Assembly: GCF_037153975.1 (NCBI RefSeq) | Contig: NZ_JBBAYJ010000004.1 | Location: forward strand, 117,150-181,149 | Length of the DNA stretch: 64,000 bases | Source: Aquipuribacter sp. SD81 | GTDB lineage: Bacteria; Actinomycetota; Actinomycetes; Actinomycetales; JBBAYJ01 | Direction of reading: 5' to 3' | The notes under the pieces: model-generated | Seen by the model: only the letters and a program-made list of their open reading frames with translations | Databases searched by the model: none | Told to the model about the DNA's origin: nothing | Translations under genes and position numbers: made by a program | Part shown: one piece after another, positions 36,460 to 47,153 of the stretch | Layout: the number at the start of each line of letters is the position of its first letter | Numbering within the stretch: the first letter of the stretch is position 1

Positions 36460-37869
36460 GTGGCCGGGGACACCACCCGAGACGGCGGTGCGGGCGGTAC
36501 CGCACCGGACGGCGACCGGTCGCGGCAGGAGGCGCACCGGCCGAAGCTCGTGCTCTTCCGCCGCGGCGACGACGACCGTGACACCGTCGTCATCGCCGAC
36601 GCGCTCCGTGCGGAGACGGTCGGCGGCGCGGTGCTCCTCGTCGCGGCGGTCCTCGCGGTCGTGTGGGCGAACCTGCCCGTCCGGGAGTCCTACGAGGCGC
36701 TGCGGGAGGCCGTGCCCTACGACGGCTCGCTCGTCGTCGGCCCGATCGACTTCCACCTCGACCTGACCGTCGCGGAGTGGGCGGCGGACGGCCTGCTCGC
36801 GATCTTCTTCTTCATCGTCGGCCTCGAGCTCAAGCGCGAGTTCCTCGCGGGCTCGCTGCGCCGCCCGTCGCAGGCCGCCGTGCCGATCCTCGCCGCGGTC
36901 GGCGGCATGGCCGTCCCGGCACTCTTCTACACGGCGGTGGCCGCGCGGGGCGGCTCCGACGCCCTCGTCGGCTGGGCGATCCCGGCCGCCACGGACATCG
37001 CCTTCGCCCTCGCGGTGCTCGCCGTCATCGGCTCCCACCTGCCCGCCGCGCTGCGTGCGTTCCTGCTCACCCTCGCGGTCGTCGACGACCTGCTCGCCAT
37101 CGTCATCATCGCCGTCTTCTACACCTCCGAGCTGCAGATCGGGTTCCTCGCCGCCGCGTTCGTGCCGCTGGCGCTGTTCGCCCTGCTCGTGCAGCGGCGC
37201 ATCACCTCGGAGTACCTGCTCATCCCCCTCGCACTCGTGACGTGGCTGCTGGTCCACGAGTCCGGCGTGCACGCCACCATCGCGGGCGTCCTCCTCGGTT
37301 TCACCGTCCCCGTGTCCCGGCCCGACGACGAGCGGGAGTGCCTGGCCTCGCACCTGGAGCACGTGTGGCGCCCTGTGTCGGCCGGCATCGCGATCCCGCT
37401 GTACGCGTTCTTCGCCGCGGGCGTGAACTTCACCGAGGGCGGCCTCGGGGAGGTGTTCGCCGACCCGGTCGCGCAGGGCGTCATCGCGGGGCTCGTGCTC
37501 GGCAAGGCGATCGGCGTCGGCGGCACCACGTACCTGCTCGCGCGCTTCACCCGCGCCGAGCTCGACGAGGACCTCGCGTGGCAGGACGTCGTCGGGGTCG
37601 CCCTGCTGGCGGGCATCGGCTTCACGGTGTCGCTGCTCATCGGCGAGCTCGCCTTCGGTACGGAGTCCGAGGCGGGCATGCACGTGACGGCCGGCGTGCT
37701 CTTCGGCTCGCTCATCTCCGCGCTGCTGGCCTCGGCGGTGCTCTCCCGGCGCAACCGCGTCTACCGCCTCATCCACGAGCGCGAGGGCGCGATGCCCTCC
37801 CCCCGCGAGCAGGTCGCGGACGCGGGCGAGGAGGTGCGTGAACGCGCCGAGGAGATCGACCCGCGATAG
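36460..37869 (+). CDS. nhaA: Na+/H+ antiporter NhaA
   Basis: 469 residues, 12 helices. Key family residues are present: [11 protein letters not shown] (Asp133 equivalent) and [20 protein letters not shown] (the Asp163-Asp164 pair that binds Na+ in E. coli NhaA). [19 protein letters not shown] and [15 protein letters not shown] are further signatures. Both termini are extended and charged; the first 45 residues are hydrophilic. GTG at 36460 has a weak ribosome site. Its position behind mrpG gives the cell two independent Na+/H+ antiport systems from one locus. Confidence 0.95.
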   Translation: MAGDTTRDGGAGGTAPDGDRSRQEAHRPKLVLFRRGDDDRDTVVIADALRAETVGGAVLLVAAVLAVVWANLPVRESYEALREAVPYDGSLVVGPIDFHLDLTVAEWAADGLLAIFFFIVGLELKREFLAGSLRRPSQAAVPILAAVGGMAVPALFYTAVAARGGSDALVGWAIPAATDIAFALAVLAVIGSHLPAALRAFLLTLAVVDDLLAIVIIAVFYTSELQIGFLAAAFVPLALFALLVQRRITSEYLLIPLALVTWLLVHESGVHATIAGVLLGFTVPVSRPDDERECLASHLEHVWRPVSAGIAIPLYAFFAAGVNFTEGGLGEVFADPVAQGVIAGLVLGKAIGVGGTTYLLARFTRAELDEDLAWQDVVGVALLAGIGFTVSLLIGELAFGTESEAGMHVTAGVLFGSLISALLASAVLSRRNRVYRLIHEREGAMPSPREQVADAGEEVRERAEEIDPR

Positions 37870-37878
37870 CGTGCCCGC

Positions 37879-38361
37879 GTGTCGCACGCCATGCCCCCCC
37901 GTCCCCCGACCGCCCCGGTCGACGCCTCTTCGGAGCGGTCGATAGGACAGCTCGTGTCGGACGCGGTCGGCGACGTGCGCGCGATCGTCCAGCACGAGAA
38001 GGACCTCGCCAAGGCGGAGATCACCGGTGCGGCCAAGAAGGGCGGCGCCGGGGCGGCGCTCCTGGTCGTGGCCGCGACGCTCCTCGGCCTCGGCACGGTC
38101 TACCTGCTGATCGCGGCCGCCGAGGCGCTCGTCGCCGCGGGCATGACGCGCTGGGGCGCCTTCCTCGTGGTCGGCGGGGCCGTGGTCGTGCTCGGCCTGC
38201 TGCTCGCCCTCGTGGGCGTGCTCCTGCTCAAGCGCGTGCGCGGCCCGCAGCGCACCGTGGAGCAGGGGAAGGGCACGGTGCAGGACGTCAAGGAGGCGCT
38301 GCACCACGACGACGCCGACGGTCCCGTCCCCGCCCCCGCAGCGGGTGCCCGCACGTCGTAG
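37879..38361 (+). CDS. Holin-X/DUF1469-type two-helix membrane protein
   Basis: 160 residues. SIGQLVSDAVGDVRAIVQHEKDLAKAEITGAAKKGGAG is the amphipathic start of the phage-holin-X family (Pfam 07332), followed by two helices (about 58-80 and 92-115). Despite the name these are chromosomal actinobacterial proteins with no demonstrated lytic role. It lies 9 bp after nhaA and its 3' end overlaps the next gene by 17 bp. Rv3669 occupies the same position before ephE in M. tuberculosis. Confidence 0.88.
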   Translation: MSHAMPPRPPTAPVDASSERSIGQLVSDAVGDVRAIVQHEKDLAKAEITGAAKKGGAGAALLVVAATLLGLGTVYLLIAAAEALVAAGMTRWGAFLVVGGAVVVLGLLLALVGVLLLKRVRGPQRTVEQGKGTVQDVKEALHHDDADGPVPAPAAGARTS

Positions 38362-39292
38362 CCGGCGCGACCCCTTCCCGGCGCACCTCACCGACGCGTC
38401 GGTGGTCGGTGTGCCCGGGCCCTGGGAGCACCGTTTCGTCGGCGCGCACGCGGCGCGCTTCCACGTCGCCGCGGCCGAGCCGCCGCCGGACCCGTCCCGC
38501 GAGCCGGGCAGGCACCCGCCGCTCGTCCTGCTGCTGCACGGCAGCCTGCAGAACTGGTGGGCGTGGCGCCACGTGCTACCGCTGCTCGCCGCGGCGGGCT
38601 ACCGCGCCGTGGCCGCCGACCTGCGAGGTCACGGGGCGAGCGACGCCACCCCGCGCGGCTACGACCAGCCGGGCCTCGCCGACGACGTCGAGGCGCTCGT
38701 GCGCTCCCTGGGCCACGCGCGGGCGGTCGTCGTCGGCCACGACCTCGGCGGCTGGGTGGGCTGGACCCTCGCCCACCGCGCACCGGAGCGCGTCGCCGGC
38801 CTGGTGACCGTCGCCGCCCCGCCCCCGGCGGGCGTCACGGGGCTGCGCGGGACCTCGGCCGGGCTGTGCCGCGCGCTGCTCGCGGCCCAGGTGCCGGTCC
38901 TGCCCGAGCACCGGCTGCTGCACCGTGACGCCCTGCGGCGCCACCTCGACGCCGGTCGCCCGCTCGGGAGCCCCGTGGCCGACGACGAGGCCGGCTACTG
39001 GCGCGCCGCGGTCCGCGTGCCCTCGGTCGCCCACACCGTCCTCGAGCCCGCCCGCTGGCTCGGCCGCTCGCGGCTGCGCCCCGACGGCGCACGGTGGCGG
39101 CGCTCGGTCGCCCGCCCGCCGGCCGTGCCGTGGCTCGCGGTCCACGGCCGCGAGGACCGGTTGACCCCGCGGGCCCCGGCAGGTGCGACGGTCCTCGAGG
39201 GGGCCGGGCACCAGGTGCCCGAGGAGGCGCCCGACGGGCTCGTCGCGGCCCTGCTGCCGTGGCTGCGGAGCGTCGCGCCCCTGGACGCCTGA
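38345..39292 (+). CDS. Alpha/beta-hydrolase, EphE-like epoxide hydrolase
   Basis: 315 residues. Oxyanion region LLLHGSLQNWWAWR; nucleophile elbow VVVGHDLGGWVG with Asp instead of Ser, as in epoxide hydrolases and haloalkane dehalogenases; acid in HGREDRLTP; catalytic His in LEGAGHQVPEEAP. ADLRGHGASDATPRGYD is typical of the group. The GTG at 38345 overlaps the preceding gene by 17 bp. Position and motif fit Rv3670 (EphE), which also precedes the MarP protease gene. Substrate unknown. Confidence 0.85.
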   Translation: MPARRSRRDPFPAHLTDASVVGVPGPWEHRFVGAHAARFHVAAAEPPPDPSREPGRHPPLVLLLHGSLQNWWAWRHVLPLLAAAGYRAVAADLRGHGASDATPRGYDQPGLADDVEALVRSLGHARAVVVGHDLGGWVGWTLAHRAPERVAGLVTVAAPPPAGVTGLRGTSAGLCRALLAAQVPVLPEHRLLHRDALRRHLDAGRPLGSPVADDEAGYWRAAVRVPSVAHTVLEPARWLGRSRLRPDGARWRRSVARPPAVPWLAVHGREDRLTPRAPAGATVLEGAGHQVPEEAPDGLVAALLPWLRSVAPLDA

Positions 39293-39318
39293 CGGGCGCC
39301 CGGGCGCCCGGGACCCGC

Positions 39319-41495
<2,177 letters not shown>

Positions 41496-42026
41496 ATGCG
41501 CATCCCCCGGCAGCCGTCGGCCGACGACCGCACGCGCCTCGCGGCCGGCCCGGTGCCCGCGACGGGCGCGGACGGGGCGGCTCCCGGTGGGTCGCTCCTG
41601 CAGGACCGCCTCGCGGGCCTCGTCGACGAGCTCCGGGCCGTGGGCTACTGGCAGCGCCTCGTGCAGGCGCGCACCGACCTCGTCGTCGCGGGGCTCCTGT
41701 ACGGCTCGCCGGTCCCCACGCAGGCCGGCCCCCACCGCCTCGACCCCCGCGTCGACGACGAGCCGTCCCTGCTCGCGGCCGGGATGGACCTCGAGCGCCT
41801 GCTCGCGGACCTCGCCCCGCTGTGCAGCGCGGGCGCCGGACCCGGGGAGCACCTCGAGCGCCTGCGCGGGAGCGCGACGCGGCTCGCGGCGCGGCGCCGG
41901 CACCTCCTCTCGGAGGTCGAGGCGCTCGAGCTCGCCCTGCAGGACGCGGCCGCGCTCGAGGCGGAGCGCGCCGCCGAGGCCGCCGCCCGTGCGGCCTGCA
42001 CCCCCGTGCTGCCCGCCCCCTCCTGA
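41496..42026 (+). CDS. RsiG-like coiled-coil hairpin protein
   Basis: 176 residues, ATG preceded by GGAAGG. Two long helices are evident: LLQDRLAGLVDELRAVGYWQRLVQARTDLVVAGLLYG (about 30-65) and the C-terminal GEHLERLRGSATRLAARRRHLLSEVEALELALQDAAALEAE (about 115-160). The first resembles the helix of the actinobacterial anti-sigma factor RsiG, which binds c-di-GMP through a repeated E-S-R-Q-D motif. Here Q and D of the motif are kept, but E, S and R appear replaced (L, G, Q), so ligand binding is doubtful. The similarity is my reading of the helix pattern, not a search result. Located 127 bp before crp. Confidence 0.5.
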   Translation: MRIPRQPSADDRTRLAAGPVPATGADGAAPGGSLLQDRLAGLVDELRAVGYWQRLVQARTDLVVAGLLYGSPVPTQAGPHRLDPRVDDEPSLLAAGMDLERLLADLAPLCSAGAGPGEHLERLRGSATRLAARRRHLLSEVEALELALQDAAALEAERAAEAAARAACTPVLPAPS

Positions 42027-42153
42027 CCGTCGTCGGCCGCCGCAGGCGCCCCCGGGAGCGCCGGGGTCGCGGGGGGCGGCGCCGGGCGGCCGGTTCCGGC
42101 ATGATCGGCCTGACCGCGCGCCTCCCGGGTGCCGCGGCGCTGGAGGTGGAGAC

Positions 42154-42828
42154 ATGGCCGAGGAGGTCCTGCGTCGCGCGCCGCTGCTCGCTGCCCTCGA
42201 CGAGGACTCGGCCCAGGAGCTCGTCGCGCGCATGCGCCCCGTCGAGCTCGCCCGCGGGGAGCGCCTGTTCCACGAGGGCGACCCCGGCGACGCCCTCTAC
42301 GTGATCGAGACGGGCAAGATCAAGCTCGGCCGGCGGGCGACGGACGGCCGGGAGAACCTGCTGGCGATCCTCGGTCCCGGCGAGATGTTCGGCGAGCTGT
42401 CGCTGTTCGACCCGGGCCCCCGCGTGGCCACCGCCGTCGCGGTCTCCGCGGGTCGCGTCCACTCCCTCACCCGCGAGGACTTCGTCCCGCTGCTCGACCA
42501 GCCCCGCGTCGCGCTGTCGCTGCTCGCGGCCCTCGGCCGGCGCCTCCGCCGCACCAACGAGGCCCTCGCCGACCTCGTGTTCTCCGACGTGCCCGGCCGG
42601 GTGGCCAAGGCGCTGCTCGACCTCGCGCGCCGCTTCGGGCGCCCCGTCGAGGACGGCGTCCTCGTCGCGCACGAGCTCACGCAGGAGGAGCTGGCGCAGC
42701 TGGTGGGCGCGAGCCGCGAGACGGTCAACAAGGCCCTCGCCGACTTCGCCGGCCGCGGCTGGCTGCGCCTGGAGGCGCGGGCCGTCACGATCCTCGACGT
42801 GGAGCGCCTGCACCGCCGCGCCCGCTGA
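42154..42828 (+). CDS. crp: Crp/GlxR-type cAMP receptor regulator
   Basis: 224 residues, exactly the length of M. tuberculosis Crp (Rv3676). The cyclic-nucleotide domain contains LFHEGDPGDALYVIETGKIKLGRR and GEMFGELSLFDPGPRVATAVAV (phosphate-binding cassette). The C-terminal winged helix has LTQEELAQLVGASRETVNKALADFAGRGWL. A global regulator of carbon metabolism in actinobacteria, therefore a plausible regulator of the acs and xyl genes in this window. Its 3' end overlaps the convergent Nudix gene by 44 bp. Confidence 0.95.
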   Translation: MAEEVLRRAPLLAALDEDSAQELVARMRPVELARGERLFHEGDPGDALYVIETGKIKLGRRATDGRENLLAILGPGEMFGELSLFDPGPRVATAVAVSAGRVHSLTREDFVPLLDQPRVALSLLAALGRRLRRTNEALADLVFSDVPGRVAKALLDLARRFGRPVEDGVLVAHELTQEELAQLVGASRETVNKALADFAGRGWLRLEARAVTILDVERLHRRAR

Positions 42829-43399
42829 GCCCCGGCCCGAGGTCCGCGAGCCACCACAGCAGCGCCACGAGCGACAGCCCCTCGACGACGAGGCCCTCGC
42901 GGACCAGCCGACGCACGTGCGCGCGCGGGGCCCACACGAGGCCGTCCGCCTCCACGGGGTCGTGGTCCGCGACCTGCCGCACGGCCCGGGCGGCGCACAC
43001 CTCGAAGCGGTGGTCGGCGGAGCCGCCGACGGGGTGGAACCCGGAGAGGTGGCGGACGTCGGCCACCTCCCAGCCGGTCTCCTCCCGCGTCTCCCGCGCC
43101 GCCGCCTCCGCCGGCGTCTCGCCCGGCTCGACCCTGCCCGCCGGCACCTCCCAGCCCCACGTCCCCGTGACGACCCGGTGCCGGCCGAGCAGCAGGACCT
43201 CCTCCTGCCCGTCCGGGCCGTCGCGGAGCACGAGGCAGCACGCGGCGGGCACCGGCTGGCGGACGGCGTGGTGCTCGTAGCGACGACCGTCCGGCTGCTC
43301 GACGTCGAGCAGCCGCAGGGACAGCCACGGGCTCTCGTAGAGGCTGCGCTCGCCGTGCACCCGCCACCGGCTCGTCCCGGCGTGCTCGGGGCCGGTCAT
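42785..43399 (-). CDS. Nudix hydrolase
   Basis: 204 residues. The Nudix box is GRVEPGETPAEAAARETREETGWEVADV (key residues GX5EX7REUXEE present). The upstream sequence EVLLLGRHRVVTGTWGWEVPAG resembles ADP-ribose/FAD-type Nudix enzymes. ATG at 43399 overlaps the MBL gene stop as ATGA. Its C-terminal 15 codons are antisense to the end of crp. Substrate not predictable from the sequence. Confidence 0.85.
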   Translation of the reverse strand: MTGPEHAGTSRWRVHGERSLYESPWLSLRLLDVEQPDGRRYEHHAVRQPVPAACCLVLRDGPDGQEEVLLLGRHRVVTGTWGWEVPAGRVEPGETPAEAAARETREETGWEVADVRHLSGFHPVGGSADHRFEVCAARAVRQVADHDPVEADGLVWAPRAHVRRLVREGLVVEGLSLVALLWWLADLGPGLSGRGGAGAPRRGS

Positions 43400-44268
43400 C
43401 CGGTCGCGTCGCTGCGGGCGAGGTGGACGAGCGTCGCGCGGACGGTCCGGCCCGCGGCGCCGAGCAGGACCGGGTCCGTGAGATCGGGGTAGACGTGGGC
43501 GACGACGGCCGCCACGAGCCCGTCGTCGTCCGCGGGCGCCCGGGCGCCGACGCGGTCCCGGCCCGGGTCGAGCAGGGCGAGCGCCTCGCGCACCTGGCGG
43601 ACGCGCTCGGCGCGGTGCCGCAGCAGCTCCTCGACGCGCCGGGCGAGGTCGGGCACCTCCGGGCCGTGCCCCGGCAGGCCCCGCCACGGCCGGGCGCCCC
43701 CGTCGTCGCGGGTCCCGTCATGGTCGCCCTCGCCCCCGCCGCCGACGCCGCCGCCGTCGAGGAGGGCGCGCAGCCGCCGCAGCGACGCGAGGTGCGCGCC
43801 GAGGTCACCGTCCGGGTGCGCGACCACCGACGTGCCGCGGCCCAGGACCGTGTCGCCGGTGAGGACGACCCGCTCCCCGGCCACGACGAGCCCCACCGAG
43901 TCGTCGGTGTGCCCGGCCAGCGCGAGCGGCTCCGCGGGCTCGTCGCACACCGCGGCGACCGCCTCGGGCGTCACGGGGTCACCGAGGGACGGGTCGGCGG
44001 CCAGCACTGGGGCGCCGGCACGGGCCAGCGCCGCTCGCAGGAGCGGCGCGCCGAGCGCCTCGGAGTGGTCGGGGTGCCGGTGGGTGAGGAGCACACCGGC
44101 CAGGGCGGGACCGACGGCGTCGAGGACGGCCCGCAGGTGGGCGTCGTCGGCGGGACCGGGGTCGACGACGAGGACCCGTCGCCGGCCGACCAGCCACGTG
44201 TTCGTGCCCTCGAGGGTCATCGGGCCGGGGTTGTCGGCCCGGACGAGCCGCACGGCCGGCTGCGTCAC
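43396..44268 (-). CDS. Metallo-beta-lactamase-fold hydrolase (Rv3677c-like)
   Basis: 290 residues. VLLTHRHPDHSEALGAP supplies the HxHxDH metal motif; GHTDDSVGLVV and VLTGDTVLGRG follow. The N-terminal NPGPMTLEGTNTWLV and the C-terminal LPGHGPEVPDLARRVEELLRHRAERVRQVREAL are typical of the LACTB2-like RNase group. A Gly/Asp-rich insert (GGGVGGGGEGDHDGTRDDGG) lies in the middle. GTG at 44268 overlaps the preceding Nudix stop. LACTB2 relatives are single-strand endoribonucleases, so an RNA substrate is possible. Confidence 0.88.
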   Translation of the reverse strand: MTQPAVRLVRADNPGPMTLEGTNTWLVGRRRVLVVDPGPADDAHLRAVLDAVGPALAGVLLTHRHPDHSEALGAPLLRAALARAGAPVLAADPSLGDPVTPEAVAAVCDEPAEPLALAGHTDDSVGLVVAGERVVLTGDTVLGRGTSVVAHPDGDLGAHLASLRRLRALLDGGGVGGGGEGDHDGTRDDGGARPWRGLPGHGPEVPDLARRVEELLRHRAERVRQVREALALLDPGRDRVGARAPADDDGLVAAVVAHVYPDLTDPVLLGAAGRTVRATLVHLARSDATG

Positions 44269-45056
44269 GGCACCTGCCCGGCGTGGCGCGGCAGGAGCAG
44301 GTCGACCTCCGGCAGGCCGTCGGGGCCGGGGGGCGCGTCCGCCCACGCGGCGCGGGGCACCACCGGCACGAGCGAACCACCCGCGACGACCGCCGCGGCC
44401 GCGGCGTCGGCCCTCGAGCCGGCCACCGACTCGGCCCCCGAGTCGGTCACCGCGTCGACCGTCGCCGCGGCAGCCGCCGCGAGGTCCCGCAGGACGGCCC
44501 GGGTCGGGGGCAGCGCGCGGCGTGGGCCGCTGCGCACCTCGGCGAGCAGGTCGGCGGGTGCCGCCCAGCCGTGCTCGTGCGTCTCGCCGCCCTCCGCCGG
44601 GGCGACGCCCGCCGGGTCCGCGCCCGCCGGGAGCACCCCGACGACGAAGGTGGTGTCGAAGCGACGCGGCTCGTGCTCGGGCGTCACCCACCGGGCGAAG
44701 CCGCGCAGGTCCCGGGCCCGCAGCCGGACCCCGGTCTCCTCCTCGCACTCGCGCGCCGCCGCGCGTGCGAGCACCGCGAGCCGGTCCGGGGGGCCCGGCT
44801 CGCCCGGGCGCCGGGACCGGTCGACCGTCTCCACGACACCGCCGGGGAACGCGAGCAGCCCGGGCCACGTGCTGAGCCCGCGCCCTCGCGTGAGCCACAG
44901 CACCTCGACGCGGCCGTCGGGGCCGTCGCGCAGCACGCAGACGCTCGCGGCCACGGCGGGCGCGGGGCCCGCGGGCGCCCCGGCGTCGAGCCACCGGCGC
45001 GCGGTGCCGTCGGCGTCCCTCGGCAGGCGCAGCGCGGTGGCCTCGGACTCGCTCAT
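44265..45056 (-). CDS. Nudix hydrolase, NUDT19-like
   Basis: 263 residues. [38 protein letters not shown] precedes a Nudix box split by an insertion ([17 protein letters not shown]) before [14 protein letters not shown], as in NUDT19/RP2-type Nudix proteins that act on CoA derivatives. [24 protein letters not shown] is another signature of this group. ATG at 45056. Second of a minus-strand run RidA-Nudix-MBL-Nudix. Confidence 0.85.
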   Translation of the reverse strand: MSESEATALRLPRDADGTARRWLDAGAPAGPAPAVAASVCVLRDGPDGRVEVLWLTRGRGLSTWPGLLAFPGGVVETVDRSRRPGEPGPPDRLAVLARAAARECEEETGVRLRARDLRGFARWVTPEHEPRRFDTTFVVGVLPAGADPAGVAPAEGGETHEHGWAAPADLLAEVRSGPRRALPPTRAVLRDLAAAAAATVDAVTDSGAESVAGSRADAAAAAVVAGGSLVPVVPRAAWADAPPGPDGLPEVDLLLPRHAGQVP

Positions 45057-45066
45057 GCGGGGCCGC

Positions 45067-45882
45067 TCAGCCGACCTCGACGACGATCTCCACCTCGACC
45101 GGCGCACCGAGCGGCAGCGCGACCACGCCGACGGCCGAGCGCGCGTGGCGGCCGGCGTCGCCGAAGACCTGCCCGAGCAGCTCGGAGGCGCCGTTGACGA
45201 CCGCGGGCTGCTGGGTGAACCCGGGGGCGCTGGCGACGAAGCCCGTCACCTTCACGACGCGCACCACCTCGTCGAGGTCGACGACGGACGCCACGGCGGC
45301 GAGCGCGTTGAGCGCGCAGCGCCGGGCGAGGCCCGCGGCGGTCTCGACGTCGACGTCCACGGCCTGGTCGCCGACGACGCCGGTCGTGGCGAGGGCGCCG
45401 TCGACCATCGGCAGCTGCCCGGACGTGTGGACGAACGACCCGGCGCGCACGGCCGGCACGTACGCGGCCAGCGGGGCGGGGGTCGGCGGCAGCTCGAGCC
45501 CGAGCTGGGCGAGCCGCTCCGTCGGCGTCCCGGACAGCTCGGGCGTCTGCTGGTGGGTGCCGTCGCCCTCGGGCTGCGGCTCCCGCCCGGTGCCGTCGAC
45601 GACGGCGGGCTCGGCCGACGGCTCGGAGTACGGCAGGTCGTCGACCGGCTGCCCCGCCGGGGCCGCGGCGCCGGCGTCGCCCGGGGACGGTGCGTCCTCG
45701 CCGGAGCCGTCCGGCGCCGGGACCTGCGGCTCGGGGGCGTCCGCGGCGTAGTCCTCGACCGGCTGCTCGTTCGGGTGCTCGCGCGACGGCTCGTCCCCGG
45801 GGTCCTGCGTGCTCACGACGTCCTCCTGGTGGTCGGTCTCGGCGTCCTCGCCGGCCCGGGGCTCGCTGCCGGGGGTGCTCAC
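45067..45882 (-). CDS. RidA-family protein with long acidic N-terminal extension
   Basis: 271 residues from GTG 45882. The RidA/YjgF domain occupies the last 150 residues: [54 protein letters not shown] and [20 protein letters not shown], with the Arg needed for 2-aminoacrylate deamination. The first about 115 residues are disordered and acidic (Asp, Glu, Pro and Gly), absent from standard homologues of about 150 residues. No internal start with a good ribosome site was found close to the domain, so the extension is probably translated. DUF4177 stops 5 bp upstream. Confidence 0.85.
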   Translation of the reverse strand: MSTPGSEPRAGEDAETDHQEDVVSTQDPGDEPSREHPNEQPVEDYAADAPEPQVPAPDGSGEDAPSPGDAGAAAPAGQPVDDLPYSEPSAEPAVVDGTGREPQPEGDGTHQQTPELSGTPTERLAQLGLELPPTPAPLAAYVPAVRAGSFVHTSGQLPMVDGALATTGVVGDQAVDVDVETAAGLARRCALNALAAVASVVDLDEVVRVVKVTGFVASAPGFTQQPAVVNGASELLGQVFGDAGRHARSAVGVVALPLGAPVEVEIVVEVG

Positions 45883-45887
45883 GGGCC

Positions 45888-46043
45888 TCAGCCCTTCGGC
45901 CGCTTGAGGTAGGCGACGAGGCCCTGGCCGCCCGGCCCCTCGATGACGTTGACCAGCTCCCAGCCGTCCTCGCCCCACTGGTCGAGGATCTGCTTGGTGG
46001 CGTGGACGATGAGCGGCACCGTCGCGTACTCCCACTGCTGCAT
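45888..46043 (-). CDS. DUF4177 small protein (Rv3678A-like)
   Basis: 51 residues: MQQWEYATVPLIVHATKQILDQWGEDGWELVNVI and a glycine-rich end with AYLKRPKG. This is the DUF4177 fold, a tiny protein of unknown role conserved at this position before the ArsA-like genes in actinobacteria. ATG at 46043. First gene of the minus-strand run. Confidence 0.88.
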   Translation of the reverse strand: MQQWEYATVPLIVHATKQILDQWGEDGWELVNVIEGPGGQGLVAYLKRPKG

Positions 46044-46151
46044 GCCCGGCAGCGTACGCGGCGCGGCACGGGGACGCGCCCGTTCGTGATCTTGCGTGCG
46101 GTCGAGGCGGCCTCCCCCGGGCGTGCCGCCCGGTCGGGGCCTCCCTACGGT

Positions 46152-47153
46152 GTGCACGTGCCCGACCTGCTCGCCGCCCGGGTCCGCCTCCACGTGGTCA
46201 CCGGCAAGGGCGGCACCGGCAAGACCACCGCCGCGGCGGCCCTCGGGCTGGCCCTCGCGCGACGCGGTCGCCGGGTGCTGCTCATGGAGGTCGAGGGCAG
46301 GCAGGGCCTCGCGCGGCTGTTCGACACGGGGCCCCTCGGCTACGACGCCTCCCCGCTCGTGCGGCTGCCCAGGGGGGAGCTGCTGGGCCTGTCGGTCGAC
46401 GCGAAGCAGGCGCTGCTGGAGTACCTCGAGGTCTTCTACCGCCTGGGCCGGGCGGGCCGGGCGCTCGAGCGCATCGGGGCCGTCGACTTCGCGACGACGA
46501 TCGCGCCGGGCCTGCGCGACGTCCTGCTCACCGGCAAGGTGTACGACGCCGTCCGGCAGCGCAGGGGCAGCCGCCGGGGCGACGGCCCGTACGCCTACGA
46601 CCACGTCGTGCTCGACGCACCGCCGACGGGCCGGATCGGCCGCTTCCTCAACGTCAACGCCCTCGTCGCCGACCTCGCGCGGGTCGGGCCGGTGCACGGG
46701 CAGGCGGCGGCGATGACCGAGGTCTTCACGTCGTCGGCGACGGCCGTGCACGTCGTCACCCTGCTGGAGGACATGCCGGTGCAGGAGACGGTCGACGCGG
46801 TCGAGGAGCTGGCGCGGCTCGGGCTGCCGCTGGGGCGCCTGCTCGTCAACCAGGTGCGCCCGTCGCTGCTGGCCGACGACCGGCTCGAGCCGGTCGCGGC
46901 CGGCGACGTGGACGTCGCCGGGCTCCGCGCGGGCCTGCAGGCGGCCGGGGTCGGCGGCCGCGCGCCGCGCGTGCGGGCGGAGGCGCTGGCCCGGCAGACC
47001 GTCGAGCACGCCCAGCGGGTCACGCGCGAGCACGGTCTGCGTCACCGCCTGGACGACCTCGGGCTCCCGGTCGTCGAGCTGCCGCAGCTGGGCGGCGCCC
47101 ACGGCGGGGTCGACCAGGCGGGCGTGCACGAGCTCGCCGGGGTGCTTGCGTGA
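46152..47153 (+). CDS. GET3/ArsA-like ATPase, subunit 1 (Rv3679-like)
   Basis: 333 residues. Walker A LHVVTGKGGTGKTTAAAALG with the signature Lys (GKGG), LLMEVEGRQGLARLFDTGPL, VDFATTIAPGLRDVLLTGKVYD and VLDAPPTGRIGRFLNV. It belongs to the anion-transporting ATPase family but is orthologous in order and motifs to Rv3679, which forms a complex with Rv3680 linked to glycerol and nitric-oxide resistance and cell-envelope phenotypes. GTG at 46152 or 46158 are both possible. GTGA overlap with the next gene. Confidence 0.9.
   Translation: MHVPDLLAARVRLHVVTGKGGTGKTTAAAALGLALARRGRRVLLMEVEGRQGLARLFDTGPLGYDASPLVRLPRGELLGLSVDAKQALLEYLEVFYRLGRAGRALERIGAVDFATTIAPGLRDVLLTGKVYDAVRQRRGSRRGDGPYAYDHVVLDAPPTGRIGRFLNVNALVADLARVGPVHGQAAAMTEVFTSSATAVHVVTLLEDMPVQETVDAVEELARLGLPLGRLLVNQVRPSLLADDRLEPVAAGDVDVAGLRAGLQAAGVGGRAPRVRAEALARQTVEHAQRVTREHGLRHRLDDLGLPVVELPQLGGAHGGVDQAGVHELAGVLA

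Noticed and set aside
37879..38361. Prophage holin
   Set aside because: The family name includes holin, but no other phage gene is nearby and the gene is part of a conserved chromosomal order.
42785..43399. Longer Nudix protein starting near 43687
   Set aside because: The upstream part is a shadow of the MBL gene; the ATG at 43399 overlapping its stop is the consistent start.
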